Source: JBBCJM01 sp037190175
Lineage (GTDB): Bacteria; Pseudomonadota; Alphaproteobacteria; Rhodobacterales; Rhodobacteraceae
Assembly: GCA_037190175.1 (NCBI GenBank)
Contig: JBBCJM010000259.1
Coordinates: forward strand, 1 to 26,640
Reading direction: 5' to 3'
Length of the DNA stretch: 26,640 bases
The position numbers and the translations under genes are program-made. Within the stretch, counting starts at the first letter, position 1, and each line of letters starts with the position of its first letter. This document shows, in pieces, positions 7,058 through 14,881 of the stretch. The notes beneath the pieces were generated by a model. It worked only from the letters and a program-made list of their open reading frames with translations. It was not told the origin of the DNA and made no database searches.

Positions 7058-8518
7058 TCAGGTGCCGCAGAAGGTGACGTGGGGGGCCAGGCCCTGCGGC
7101 GCGGGCAGGGCATAGGCGTCGAAGCCCGGGCGGGCCTCGAAGGGCCGGGTCACGGCGTCGAGCAGCCGGTGGAAGGGCGCCATGTCGCCCTCGGTGGCGG
7201 CGTCCAAAGCCTCCTCCACCATGTGGTTGCGCGGGATGACCAGCGGATTGGCGGCCCGCAGCCGCCGGGCCGCGTCGGGGCCGAGGCGCGCCCGCCAGCG
7301 CGGCAGCCAGGCGTCGATCCCGGCGGGATCCGCGGCCAGCATCCGCAGCGGGGTCGCATCACCCTCCGCCGCCTCGGCCAGCCGGCGGAAGGCCAGGGTC
7401 CAGTCCGCCCCCTGACCCTCCAGCGCGGAAAGGAAGGCGTCGGCCAGATCGCCATCCTCCGGCGCTTCCCCGGAAAGCCCCAGCTTGCCCCGCATCACCG
7501 CCACCCATTCGGCGCGGTAGCGCCCGGCGATCCCCCCCAGCGCCGCGTTGGCCTTGTCCACCGCCGCCTTCTGGTCGGGGTCGATGAAGCCCAGCAGGCA
7601 TTCGGCCAGCCGCGCGAGGTTCCAGCCCAGGATCAGCGGCTGGTTGGCATGGGAATAGCGCCCCTGATGGTCGATCGAGGAAAACACCGTGCCGGGGGCA
7701 TAGGCTTCCATGAAGGCGCAGGGGCCATAGTCGATGGTCTCGCCCGAGACCGCCATGTTGTCGGTGTTCATCACCCCGTGGATGAAGCCCAGGCCCATCC
7801 ATTGCGCCACCAGCCGCGCCTGCCGGGCGATCACCGCGTTCAGGAAGCCGAGGCCGTCGCCGGGCGAGAGTTCGGGATAGTGCCGGGCGATGGCGTGGTC
7901 CAGGAGCGCGCGCAGGCTGGCCACGTCCTGCCGCGAGGCGAAATACTGGAAGGTGCCGACCCGGATGTGGCTGGCCGCCACCCGGGCCAGGATGGCGCCG
8001 GGCAGGGCGGTGTCGCGGCGCACGGTCTCGCCCGTGGTCAGCACGGCCAGCGCCCGGGTGGTGGGCACGCCCAAGGCCGCCATCGCCTCGCCCATCACGT
8101 ATTCGCGCAGCATCGGCCCCAGGGCCGCCTTGCCGTCGCCGCTGCGGGAGAAGGGGGTGCGGCCGGAGCCCTTCAGCGCGATGTCGTAAAGGCCGTCCGG
8201 GGTGCTGACCTCGCCCAGAAGATGCGCCCGCCCGTCGCCCAGCACGGGAGAGAAGCCGCCGAACTGGTGGCCCGAATAGGCCTGCGCCACCGGGCGGGCG
8301 TCCGCGGGCAGGGCGAGGCCGGAGAGCGCCTGCGCCGCCTCGCGTTCCGCCGAGGCCGGCAGGCCCAGCCGGGCGGCCAGATCGCGGTTCCAGACCGCCA
8401 GCGCCGGGGCCCGCACCCGCTCGGGCGGCAGGGCGATCACCCCGCGCGGCAGCGCCTCGGCGTAGCGGTGCGAGAATCCCCAGGGGGCGGAGACGGGCAG
8501 GGCGGGGGCGGCGGTCAT
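7058..8518 (-). CDS. selO: Protein adenylyltransferase SelO (YdiU/UPF0061)
   Basis: A 486-residue pseudokinase-fold protein. Members transfer AMP from ATP to Ser/Thr/Tyr of target proteins and are linked to redox stress. Family landmarks are YSGHQFGGFSPVLGDGRA (81-98), IALKGSGRTPFSRSGDG with Lys116, HGVMNTDN with Asp253, and IDYGPCAFME with Asp263. Many relatives end in a CxxU/CxxC-like redox motif; here the C-terminus is VTFCGT with a single Cys. The ATG at 8518 has an AAAGGA ribosome-binding site five bases upstream. The longer open frame crosses the tRNA gene and is not real. It may be co-transcribed with the tRNA, whose 3' end lies 61 bases upstream. Confidence 0.94.
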   Translation of the reverse strand: MTAAPALPVSAPWGFSHRYAEALPRGVIALPPERVRAPALAVWNRDLAARLGLPASAEREAAQALSGLALPADARPVAQAYSGHQFGGFSPVLGDGRAHLLGEVSTPDGLYDIALKGSGRTPFSRSGDGKAALGPMLREYVMGEAMAALGVPTTRALAVLTTGETVRRDTALPGAILARVAASHIRVGTFQYFASRQDVASLRALLDHAIARHYPELSPGDGLGFLNAVIARQARLVAQWMGLGFIHGVMNTDNMAVSGETIDYGPCAFMEAYAPGTVFSSIDHQGRYSHANQPLILGWNLARLAECLLGFIDPDQKAAVDKANAALGGIAGRYRAEWVAVMRGKLGLSGEAPEDGDLADAFLSALEGQGADWTLAFRRLAEAAEGDATPLRMLAADPAGIDAWLPRWRARLGPDAARRLRAANPLVIPRNHMVEEALDAATEGDMAPFHRLLDAVTRPFEARPGFDAYALPAPQGLAPHVTFCGT

Positions 8519-8579
8519 GGGATCCTTTCCGGCGGCTCGGCCCCGATATGGGGGCGGAGGGCGCGGCTGTCGAGCCATG

Positions 8580-8656
8580 TGGTCGGAGTGGAGGGATTCG
8601 AACCCCCGGCCCTCTGCTCCCAAAGCAGATGCGCTACCAGGCTGCGCTACACTCCG
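8580..8656 (-). tRNA. tRNA-Pro (anticodon TGG)
   Basis: A 77-base tRNA on the minus strand with a 7-bp acceptor stem (CGGAGTG / CACTCCG) and an encoded CCA end (8582-8580). The D arm contains CAGCCTGGTAG. The anticodon stem TCTGC/GCAGA holds the loop TTTGGGA with anticodon TGG at 8622-8620, and the T arm contains GGTTCGAATCC. It decodes CCN proline codons. A 12-base palindrome (CCGCTGCAGCGG, 8672-8683) lies just upstream, between the tRNA and the DUF192 gene. Confidence 0.97.
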
Positions 8657-8699
8657 ACGCCCGGGGGATATCCGCTGCAGCGGCGTTTGGGAAGGGTCG

Positions 8700-9182
8700 T
8701 CAGCCGGGGCAGGCCCAGGCGGCGCCGGGGCCGAAGGCGGGATGGCGCAGCACCGCGCCGGGGGTGATGCCCAGCGTCGCCGCCTGCCCGCCGTTGATCT
8801 CCAGCACCGCGAGGATGCCGGCGCCGCCGGGGATCGGCGTCTCGTCCAGCGGCACGGCGTTGGGGTGCACGTGCCGGACGGTGCCGTCCGGGCCGACGAA
8901 GATCATGTCCAGCGGGATCAGCGTGTTCTTCATCCAGAAGGTCGCGCTCTGCGGCCGGGGATAGACGAAGAGCATCCCGGCCCATTCCGGCAGGCTCTCG
9001 CGGTTCATCAGCCCGCGCGCCTGTTCGGCGGGCGTCAGCGCCAGTTCCACCCGGAACCGCGCGAAGCCGCCCGCGGGCGTGCGGATCTCCACCACGTTCG
9101 GCAGGCAGCCGCGCCCCTGCGCCGCGGCCGGAGCCGGCAGCAGCGCCAGAAGCCCCGCGGCCAGCAGCAGACGGCGGTTCAC
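8700..9182 (-). CDS. DUF192 family secreted protein
   Basis: A 160-residue protein with an N-terminal signal peptide (NRRLLLAAGLLALLPAPAAA, cleavage near residue 22) and a DUF192 domain. Landmarks are LALTPAEQARGLMNRESLP (about 49-67), GMLFVYPRPQSATFWMKNT (about 71-89), IPLDMIFVGPDG and the C-terminal VLEINGGQAATLGI. The function of DUF192 is unknown; proteins of this kind are usually exported. The start is GTG at 9182, whose last three bases overlap the TGA of the cold-shock gene (GTGA). It is chosen because it begins directly with the signal peptide; upstream ATGs would lie inside the cold-shock gene. Translational coupling to that gene is likely. Confidence 0.85.
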   Translation of the reverse strand: MNRRLLLAAGLLALLPAPAAAQGRGCLPNVVEIRTPAGGFARFRVELALTPAEQARGLMNRESLPEWAGMLFVYPRPQSATFWMKNTLIPLDMIFVGPDGTVRHVHPNAVPLDETPIPGGAGILAVLEINGGQAATLGITPGAVLRHPAFGPGAAWACPG

Positions 9183-9709
9183 TCGGGCGTGCGCGCGGCG
9201 GTTTCCCAGCTCAGCACCTGCGCGGCCATGCGGCCCCGGCGGCCCTCGACGATCCTCAGACATACGGCCTCTCCCGCCGCCAGGTCGGCGAAACCCGAAC
9301 TGCGCAGCACCTCGATGTGAACGAACACATCCTCGCCGCGACCGAAGACATTGGCAAACCCGAACCCCTTGCCCTTGTCGAACCACTTCACCCGCGCAGG
9401 CTCCAAGGGCAGCGCCAGCAGGTCCGCCGTCACCCCGGTCTCGGCACCCTCGGGCGCGCCCGTGCCCGGCGCGGGCGGGTCGATCGAGACCACCTCCACC
9501 GCCTGGGCGCCGCGCGGGGTCTGCTGGACGCGCACGCGCACCCCGGCCCCGTCGGCGATCGAGCTCTGCCCGAAATTTCGTAACACGTTGGCGTGTAACA
9601 GAATATCCGACGACGCGCCCTCGGCGACGACGAAGCCGAACCCTTTTACCGGATCAAACCATTTCACGCGGCCCTGCACCTCGTGCAGGTCCTTGCCGTC
9701 GTCAGTCAT
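9179..9709 (-). CDS. Two-domain cold-shock (CSD) protein
   Basis: A 176-residue cytoplasmic protein with two cold-shock domains, each a small OB-fold that binds single-stranded RNA/DNA. Domain 1 (about 12-75) carries VKWFDPVKGFGFV (RNP1) and DILLH (RNP2). Domain 2 (about 103-170) carries VKWFDKGKGFGFAN and DVFVHIEVLR. An acidic/Pro-Gly linker joins them. Domain 2 is closer to the classical consensus; in domain 1 RNP2 is altered, so the domains may differ in binding. Tandem CSD proteins of this size are known in Rhodobacterales. The ATG at 9709 (MTDDGKD) is preferred to the one at 9757, whose extra residues look non-coding. It is coupled by GTGA to the DUF192 gene. The 118-base upstream gap shows no clear promoter. 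Confidence 0.9.
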   Translation of the reverse strand: MTDDGKDLHEVQGRVKWFDPVKGFGFVVAEGASSDILLHANVLRNFGQSSIADGAGVRVRVQQTPRGAQAVEVVSIDPPAPGTGAPEGAETGVTADLLALPLEPARVKWFDKGKGFGFANVFGRGEDVFVHIEVLRSSGFADLAAGEAVCLRIVEGRRGRMAAQVLSWETAARTPE

Positions 9710-9827
9710 TTCAGAGCCGTTTCCCCAGATTGAGCCCCGCCGCATAATTGCCGCCATGGCCGCGGGAGGTTCAAGTGAAAAGTAGTCCCGCGGACAGATA
9801 AGTTGGCCGGGGGCCTTCCGGTAGGGG

Positions 9828-10430
9828 TCAGGGGTTGAGCCGCGCGACCGCCCAGGGTGCCTCCGGCGCCGGCCGGGTCCAGCGGAAGCGGTCGTGCAGG
9901 CGGAAGGCGCCGTCGGCCCAGAACTCGATCTCGACCGGGCGCAGCCGGTAGCCGCCCCAGAAGGACGGGCGGGGGGGCGCGAGCCCGTGGCGGGCGGTGA
10001 CGCGGGCGACCTCGGCCATCAGGCTGGCGCGGCTTTCCAGCGGCTGCGACTGCCGGCTGGCCCAGGCGCCCAGCCGGCTTTTCAGGCTGCGGCTGGCGTA
10101 ATAGGCGTCGGCCAGCGGGCCGTCCTCGCGTTCCACCGCCCCACGGACGCGGATCTGCCGGCGCAGGCTCTTCCAGTGCATGACGAAGGCGGCGCGGCCG
10201 GCCTGGTCCATCTCCTGCGCCTTGCGGCTGCCGTAGTTGGTGTAGAAGACGAAGGCGTCGGCCTCGATCTCCTTCAGAAGCACCATGCGGATGTTGGGCA
10301 GGCCCTCGGCGTCCACCGTGGCCAGCGCGATGGCGTTGGGGTCGTTGGGTTCCACCGCCTCGGCCTCGGCCAGCCAGGCCCGGGCGATGGCGAAGGGATC
10401 CTCGCCCGCGAATAAGCCGTCCCTGTCCAT
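9828..10430 (-). CDS. pdxH: Pyridoxamine 5'-phosphate oxidase
   Basis: A 200-residue FMN flavoprotein that oxidises pyridoxine/pyridoxamine 5'-phosphate to pyridoxal 5'-phosphate. FMN-site motifs are RMVLLKE (48-54) and FYTNYGSRK (62-70). Substrate-site residues include the terminal RLHDRFRW (177-184), with the Arg-x-His pair seen in E. coli PdxH, and SFWGGYRLRP (156-165). The start at 10430 (MDRDGLFAG) is chosen; 20 further in-frame residues upstream look like non-coding Pro/Arg-rich sequence. The gene lies 56 bases after the sensor kinase gene on the same strand. It supplies the cofactor of the PLP enzymes nearby, but that neighbourhood is probably coincidental. Confidence 0.95.
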   Translation of the reverse strand: MDRDGLFAGEDPFAIARAWLAEAEAVEPNDPNAIALATVDAEGLPNIRMVLLKEIEADAFVFYTNYGSRKAQEMDQAGRAAFVMHWKSLRRQIRVRGAVEREDGPLADAYYASRSLKSRLGAWASRQSQPLESRASLMAEVARVTARHGLAPPRPSFWGGYRLRPVEIEFWADGAFRLHDRFRWTRPAPEAPWAVARLNP

Positions 10431-10486
10431 GCCCGCCTCCCCGGTTCGCGCGGCCACGGTAGGCCCGGGCCGCGGCAGGGGCAAGC

Positions 10487-11515
10487 TCACCCCGCGGGCA
10501 GCAGCACGGTGAAGGTCGAGCCCTTGCCCCGGTCGCTGTCGATGCGGAAGCGGCCGCGGTGGCGGTTCACGATATGCTTGACGATGGCGAGGCCGAGGCC
10601 CGTGCCCCCCTTCTCGCGCGAGCGGTGGCTGTCCACCCGGTAGAAGCGTTCGGTCAGCCGGGGCAGGTGGATGGGGTCGATCCCCTCGCCCCAGTCCTGC
10701 ACCTCGATCATCAGCGCCGGGCCGCGCAGCGACAGCTCGCGCGGCAGATGGCTGAGGCGCAGTTCCACCCGCCCGCCGGAGCTGCCGTATTTCACCGCGT
10801 TCTCGACCAGGTTCTGCACGACCTGCGTCATCTGGTCGGCGTCGGCCGCGACCGGGGCGGGGCGGTCGGCGCCGGTCAGCACCAGTTCCACCCCCGCCGC
10901 CTGGGCCATCTGGCGCAGCGAGCTCAGCACCGAGGCGGCCAGCGCGGCCATGTCCACCCGCTCGGTCGGGCGCACCCGTTCCTCGGCCTCCACCCGGCTC
11001 AGCGACAGCAGGTCGCGCACCAGCCGCGACATCCGCCCGGCCTCGCGCTCCATGATGGCGAGGAAACGGTCGCGGGCGGCGGGATCGTCGCGGGCGGGGC
11101 CGCGCAGGGTTTCGATGAAGCCCAGCAGCGCGGTCAGCGGCGTGCGCAGCTCATGGCTGACGTTGGCCACGAAATCGCGCCGCATCTGGCCGATCTGTTC
11201 GGCCGCGGTCACGTCCTCGAAGGCGCAGAGCACCCCGCGGCCGTCGGGCAGGTCCAGCGGGCCGACCCGCACCTGCCAGACGGTCTCGGTCAGGGTGATG
11301 CGCGCCACCCCCGGCTGGCCGTGGCGCAGCGTGCCCTCGATGGCGTCCATCAGCGCGGGCTGGCGCATGGCCAGCAGATAGTGCCGCCCCTCCGCCCCCG
11401 GCCCCAGCAGCTCGCCCGCCGGCGCGTTCAGCGCCCGGATCCGCTCGTCGGCGCCGATCGCCACCAGCGGCAGCGGCACCCCCGCGATCAGCGAGACGAT
11501 CAGGCTGCGGTCCAT
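10487..11515 (-). CDS. PhoR-like sensor histidine kinase without membrane segments
   Basis: A 342-residue two-component kinase. Residues about 5-105 look like a PAS domain (PLPLVAIGADERIRALN to GVLCAFEDVTAAE). The HisKA dimerisation helix carries the phospho-accepting His121 in FVANVSHELRTPLTAL. The ATPase domain has the N-box VVQNLVENAVKYG, G1 DWGEGID, F-box ERFYRVD and G2 GGTGLGLAIVKHI. The FVANVSHELRTPLT...GFIETL pattern is characteristic of PhoR. No transmembrane helix is visible, so it senses an internal signal or is membrane-associated through partners. No response regulator or pst gene adjoins it; the partner is elsewhere or is the divergent small protein at 11677. Start ATG 11515; pdxH follows 56 bases downstream. 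Confidence 0.9.
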   Translation of the reverse strand: MDRSLIVSLIAGVPLPLVAIGADERIRALNAPAGELLGPGAEGRHYLLAMRQPALMDAIEGTLRHGQPGVARITLTETVWQVRVGPLDLPDGRGVLCAFEDVTAAEQIGQMRRDFVANVSHELRTPLTALLGFIETLRGPARDDPAARDRFLAIMEREAGRMSRLVRDLLSLSRVEAEERVRPTERVDMAALAASVLSSLRQMAQAAGVELVLTGADRPAPVAADADQMTQVVQNLVENAVKYGSSGGRVELRLSHLPRELSLRGPALMIEVQDWGEGIDPIHLPRLTERFYRVDSHRSREKGGTGLGLAIVKHIVNRHRGRFRIDSDRGKGSTFTVLLPAG

Positions 11516-11603
11516 CGGCGATCACTTGCCCGAAGATAAGCGGGAAACCTTGCGCCCGTCGGCGGGCACTTGTAGCGTGAGGCGAGTGCTGGTGCATTAT
11601 GTT

Positions 11604-11654
11604 CGCCCCAAGGTTGGGCGCTCACCTGTGCGAGGCGGCGCCGGCTCCGCCTCG
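11604..11654. promoter_or_regulatory. Two inverted repeats in a divergent control region
   Basis: The 161-base gap between the kinase gene (-) and the small protein gene (+) contains CGCCC/GGGCG arms at 11604-11620. It also contains a perfect 8-bp inverted repeat, CGAGGCGG / CCGCCTCG, at 11631-11654 with an 8-base spacer. They could be operators or 5'-leader hairpins. No convincing -35/-10 pair was found for either gene. Confidence 0.3.
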
Positions 11655-11676
11655 AATTGCAAGGGTCAAGTGAAAG

Positions 11677-12108
11677 ATGCAGGAAGAGGGCCCGGAAACG
11701 GGGCCGAAAGACGGGCCGCCGGCGGGCGGCGGCAGCCGCCTCCCCCCGCCGGTCCTGGTGATCGAGGGTGCGGGGATGTCGGCACTGGTGGTCGGATGCA
11801 GCCGGCGCGGGGTGCCGGTGCTCCTGCCCTTTGCCGCGGTGACCGGCCCGGTGCTGGAGCGGCTGCGCCCGCCCGCGGTGGCCTTCGACCTTTTCGGGCT
11901 GGAGGCGGATGCGAGCGAGGTGCTGGCCCGGCTGAGCGAGCTGAACTACCGCGGCCGGGTCTTCGCGCTGACCCCGCCCCTGCCGCGCCCGGCCATGGTG
12001 CAGGGCGAGTTGCGCGCGCAATTCCCCCGCCTGCGGTTCCGGCTGGTGGCGGTGCCGCAGATGCAGCGGCCGGGCGGGATGCCGCCGGCTGACAAGGGCA
12101 AGGGCTAG
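11677..12108 (+). CDS. Small protein of unknown function, possibly a degenerate receiver domain
   Basis: I do not recognise this 143-residue protein. The first 24 residues are Gly/Pro-rich and probably disordered. Residues 25-125 alternate short hydrophobic strands and helices: PVLVIEG, GVPVLLPF, PPAVAFDLFG, a helix EVLARLSELNYRG, RVFALTPPL and LRFRLVAVP. This layout resembles a CheY-type receiver, with Asp71 (AFDLFG) at the phospho-acceptor position and Thr99 (FALTPP) at the conserved Thr. The acidic pair after strand 1 is reduced to Glu30, and no Lys follows at the end of strand 5. It is divergently transcribed from a histidine kinase gene that lacks an adjacent regulator. The receiver idea is inference; an unrelated alpha/beta fold is equally possible. 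No strong ribosome-binding site precedes the ATG. Confidence 0.6.
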   Translation: MQEEGPETGPKDGPPAGGGSRLPPPVLVIEGAGMSALVVGCSRRGVPVLLPFAAVTGPVLERLRPPAVAFDLFGLEADASEVLARLSELNYRGRVFALTPPLPRPAMVQGELRAQFPRLRFRLVAVPQMQRPGGMPPADKGKG

Positions 12109-12204
12109 GGCGCGACCGGAGCCGCCGGATGAGATGCCGCGCCTCTCGTGGGGGAAGGTAGGGGGATGTGCCGGGCCTTGGGGAAAACGCCGGGCCTCCG
12201 GGGG

Positions 12205-12233
12205 CTCCGGGCCGGAGTTTCCGCAAGCTCCGG
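12205..12233. terminator. GC-rich inverted repeats between convergent genes
   Basis: Three boxes, CTCCGG (12205-12210), CCGGAG (12212-12217) and CTCCGG (12228-12233), allow the central box to pair with either neighbour. They lie in the 191-base gap between the convergent small-protein gene and uxuA. A role in ending transcription is plausible. There is no T-run, and nothing else recognisable is present in 12109-12299. Confidence 0.3.
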
Positions 12234-12299
12234 GGGCGGGACGGGTCATGGCGGCACCTCGCGCAAGCGGCGGCAGGCTGCCACGCCCGGGCGGCGGGC

Positions 12300-13463
12300 T
12301 CAACCCGTGCCCAGCAGCGGATGTTCCAGCGCCCGGATCACGCCGCGCAGTTCCGCCAGCCCCCGCAGCCGGCCGACCAGCGGATAGCCCGGATGGGTGC
12401 CGCGCCTGGCATCGTCCAGCAGTTCGTGGCCGTGGTCGGGGCGGAAGGCCACCTCGCGGCCCCTGGTGCCGGCCAGCAGCGCGGCGATCACCGCCACCAT
12501 GTCGGTGTCGCCCTCCAGATGCGCGGCCTCCTCGAAGCTGCCGTCCGCTTCCTTCTGCACGTTGCGCAAATGGGCGAAATGGGTGCGGGGGGCGAAGCGG
12601 GCGGCCATGGCGGGCAGGTCGTTCGTCGGATTGGCGCCCAGCGAGCCGGTGCAGAAGGTCAGCCCGTTGGCGGGGCTCTCGACCGCGGTCAGGATCCAGT
12701 CGATGTCCCCGGCGTCCGAGACGATCCGCGGCAGGCCCAGGATGTCGCGCGGCGGGTCGTCGGGGTGGACGCAGAACCGCATCCCCAGATCCTCGGCGGC
12801 GGGGATCACCTCCTGCAGGAACCGCTTGAGGTTGGCGCGCAGGTCGTCCTGCCCCAGCCCCTCGTAAAGGGTGAGCGCGCGGCGCAATCCCTCGATGTCG
12901 TAGCGGTCATAGGCGCCGGGCAGGCCGGACATGATGGAATGCAGGAGCTGCTGGCGTTCCGCCTCGCCCGACCGCTGGAACCATACGGCGGCGTCCCTCA
13001 GCGCCTCGGGCGGATAGTCCTCCCGCGCCGCCTCGCGCCCCAGCATGTGGATCTCGAAGGCCGCCATCCGGGGGGCGTCGAAGCGCAGGCAGGTGCCGCC
13101 GCGGGCGACCGGCGCGGCGAGGTCGGTGCGGGTCCAGTCCAGAAGCGGCATGAAGTTGTAGCAGATGGTGCGGATGCCCTCGGCGGCCAGATTGGCCATG
13201 CTTTGCCGGTAGTTGGCGAAAAGCCCGCTCAGGTCGCCCTCGGCCCGCTTGATGCGTTCGTGGATCGGCAGGCTCTCCACCACCACCCAGCGGAAACCGG
13301 CCGCCTCGATCTCGCGCCGCCGGGCCGCGATGGTCTCGCGCGGCCAGACCTCGCCATAGGGGATCTCGTGCAGCGCGGTCACGATGCCGGACGCGCCCGT
13401 CTGGGCGACCTCGGCCAGGGCGATGCGGTCGAAGGGGCCGTACCAGCGCCAGCTCTCGATCAT
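12300..13463 (-). CDS. uxuA: Mannonate dehydratase
   Basis: A 387-residue TIM-barrel enzyme that dehydrates D-mannonate to 2-keto-3-deoxy-D-gluconate (KDG), the last step of the glucuronate branch. Family landmarks are the N-terminal WRWYGPFDRIALAEVAQTGA (5-24), ALHEIPYGEVW (30-40), ICYNFMPLLDWTRTDL (100-115), a metal-site region FCVHPDDPP with Cys231 and His233, HFAHLRN (about 295-301) and RPDHGHE (341-347). Length matches bacterial UxuA (about 390). The ATG overlaps the uxuB stop (ATGA), so the two are coupled. It is the last gene of the leftward uronate operon. Confidence 0.95.
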   Translation of the reverse strand: MIESWRWYGPFDRIALAEVAQTGASGIVTALHEIPYGEVWPRETIAARRREIEAAGFRWVVVESLPIHERIKRAEGDLSGLFANYRQSMANLAAEGIRTICYNFMPLLDWTRTDLAAPVARGGTCLRFDAPRMAAFEIHMLGREAAREDYPPEALRDAAVWFQRSGEAERQQLLHSIMSGLPGAYDRYDIEGLRRALTLYEGLGQDDLRANLKRFLQEVIPAAEDLGMRFCVHPDDPPRDILGLPRIVSDAGDIDWILTAVESPANGLTFCTGSLGANPTNDLPAMAARFAPRTHFAHLRNVQKEADGSFEEAAHLEGDTDMVAVIAALLAGTRGREVAFRPDHGHELLDDARRGTHPGYPLVGRLRGLAELRGVIRALEHPLLGTG

Positions 13464-14860
13464 GGCAACCTCTGGAGGGTGTCGCGCACGCCATGGGCGC
13501 GCAGCGCGGCATGGGCTTCCCGCAGCATCGCCGCGAGGGCTCCGGCCAGGTCGGCGGGGAAGACCTCGGCGATGGCGAGCAGCGCGGAGACCGGGTCGGG
13601 GCCGGTGGCGGCGGCGCGCAGGCGGGGGGCGAGGGGGTCGCGCACGTCGATGGGTGCGCCGTCGAGCCCGGTCCCCGAGACATAGGTCATCCATGCGGCC
13701 ACGGCGAGGATCAGCCCGGGCGAGGGCCGCCCGGCGGCGAGGTTCGCGGCCAGGGTGCCGAGGATGCGCTGGGGCAGCTTCTGGCTGCCGTCCATGGCGA
13801 TCTGCCAGGTGCGGTGGCGGATGGCGGGGTTGGCGTAGCGGGTGAAGAGCCTGTCCGCATAGGCGGGCAGGCTTTCGCCCGGCGGCGGGATCAGGGCGGG
13901 GATGATCTCCTGCGCCCAGAGGCGGCGGACATAGGCCGCGAAGGCCGGATCGGCCACGGTCTCCGCGATGGTCTCGTGCCCGGCGAGATAGCCGAGGTAG
14001 GCCAGCGCCGAATGGGTGCCGTTCAGCATCCTCAGCTTCATCAGCTCATGGGGCGTCACGTCGGCCACCATCTGCGCGCCCGCCCGTTCCCAGGCCGGGC
14101 GGCCTTGCGGGAAGCGGTCCTCGATCACCCATTGGCGGAAGGGCTCGTGCATCACCGGGGCGGCGTCCTCATGGCCGGTCAGGGCGGCGGTGCGGGGGAT
14201 GTCCTCGGGCCGGGTGGCGGGCACGATGCGGTCGACCATGCAGGCGGGGAAGGCGGTGGTCTCGGCGATCCACGCGGCGAGCCGCGGGTCGATCCGGGCG
14301 GCCAGATCCAGCACCACGCCGCGCACCAGCCGGCCGTTCTCGGGCAGGTTGTCGCAGGTCAGCACGGTGAAAGGGGGCCGGTCCGCCGCCCTGCGTGCTG
14401 CCAGCGCGCGGACGAGGAAGCCGGGGGCGGAGCGGGGCAGGGGGGTCGTCAGGTCGTGGGCGATGTCGGGGTGGGCGGGGTTCAGCCGGCCGGTGGCGGG
14501 TTCGTGGCAGTAGCCCTTTTCGGTGACGGTCAGGGTCACGATCCGCACCCCGGGCGCCGCCATGGCCTCCAGCACCGCCCGCGGGTTTTCCGGTGCCACC
14601 AGCACCCCCTGCACCGACTGGATCACCCGGGCGCGCTCGCCCTGCGGCCCCAGTTCCACCGCGGTATAGGCGCCCCCCTGCGGCTCCAGCCGGTCGCGCA
14701 TGGCGGGCGATTGCAGCGAGACGCCCAGGATGCCCCAGTCGCCGCCCGCCGCCGCCATCGCCTCGGCGGTGTAGATCGCCCCGTGGGCGCGGAAGAAGGC
14801 GCCGAGGCCGAGGTGGACGATGCCCGCAGGCACGGGCGGGTCGGTGCGGGTCAGGCGCAT
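13460..14860 (-). CDS. uxuB: Fructuronate reductase (mannitol dehydrogenase family)
   Basis: A 466-residue polyol-specific long-chain dehydrogenase. It reduces D-fructuronate to D-mannonate with NADH, linking UxaC to UxuA. The N-terminal nucleotide motif is IVHLGLGAFFRAH (14-26). The catalytic triad pattern of the family is visible as Lys275-x4-Asn280-x2-His283 in KLRMLNGTHS. VTEKGYCHEP (112-121) and TCDNLPENGR (168-177) are further family signatures. Tagaturonate reductase (UxaB) or mannitol dehydrogenase are alternatives from the same superfamily. Direct ATGA overlap with uxuA and the presence of uxaC favour fructuronate reductase. Between this gene and kduD lie 102 bases containing three palindromes. 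Confidence 0.92.
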   Translation of the reverse strand: MRLTRTDPPVPAGIVHLGLGAFFRAHGAIYTAEAMAAAGGDWGILGVSLQSPAMRDRLEPQGGAYTAVELGPQGERARVIQSVQGVLVAPENPRAVLEAMAAPGVRIVTLTVTEKGYCHEPATGRLNPAHPDIAHDLTTPLPRSAPGFLVRALAARRAADRPPFTVLTCDNLPENGRLVRGVVLDLAARIDPRLAAWIAETTAFPACMVDRIVPATRPEDIPRTAALTGHEDAAPVMHEPFRQWVIEDRFPQGRPAWERAGAQMVADVTPHELMKLRMLNGTHSALAYLGYLAGHETIAETVADPAFAAYVRRLWAQEIIPALIPPPGESLPAYADRLFTRYANPAIRHRTWQIAMDGSQKLPQRILGTLAANLAAGRPSPGLILAVAAWMTYVSGTGLDGAPIDVRDPLAPRLRAAATGPDPVSALLAIAEVFPADLAGALAAMLREAHAALRAHGVRDTLQRLP

Positions 14861-14881
14861 GGCGCGCGGCCGGACGGGGCA

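Noticed and set aside
8519..8623. N-terminal extension of selO through the tRNA
   Set aside because: The extra residues (GFESLHSDH type) are the usual translation of a tRNA gene; the ATG at 8518 with its own ribosome-binding site is the real start.
6860..8767. A 635-codon plus-strand open frame opposite selO and the tRNA
   Set aside because: It is antisense to selO, kbl and tRNA-Pro, with His/Gly/Gln/Arg-rich composition that mirrors the other strand.
12109..12299. A small gene in the convergent gap
   Set aside because: Open frames here have no ribosome-binding site, low-complexity composition, and overlap uxuA or the inverted repeats.
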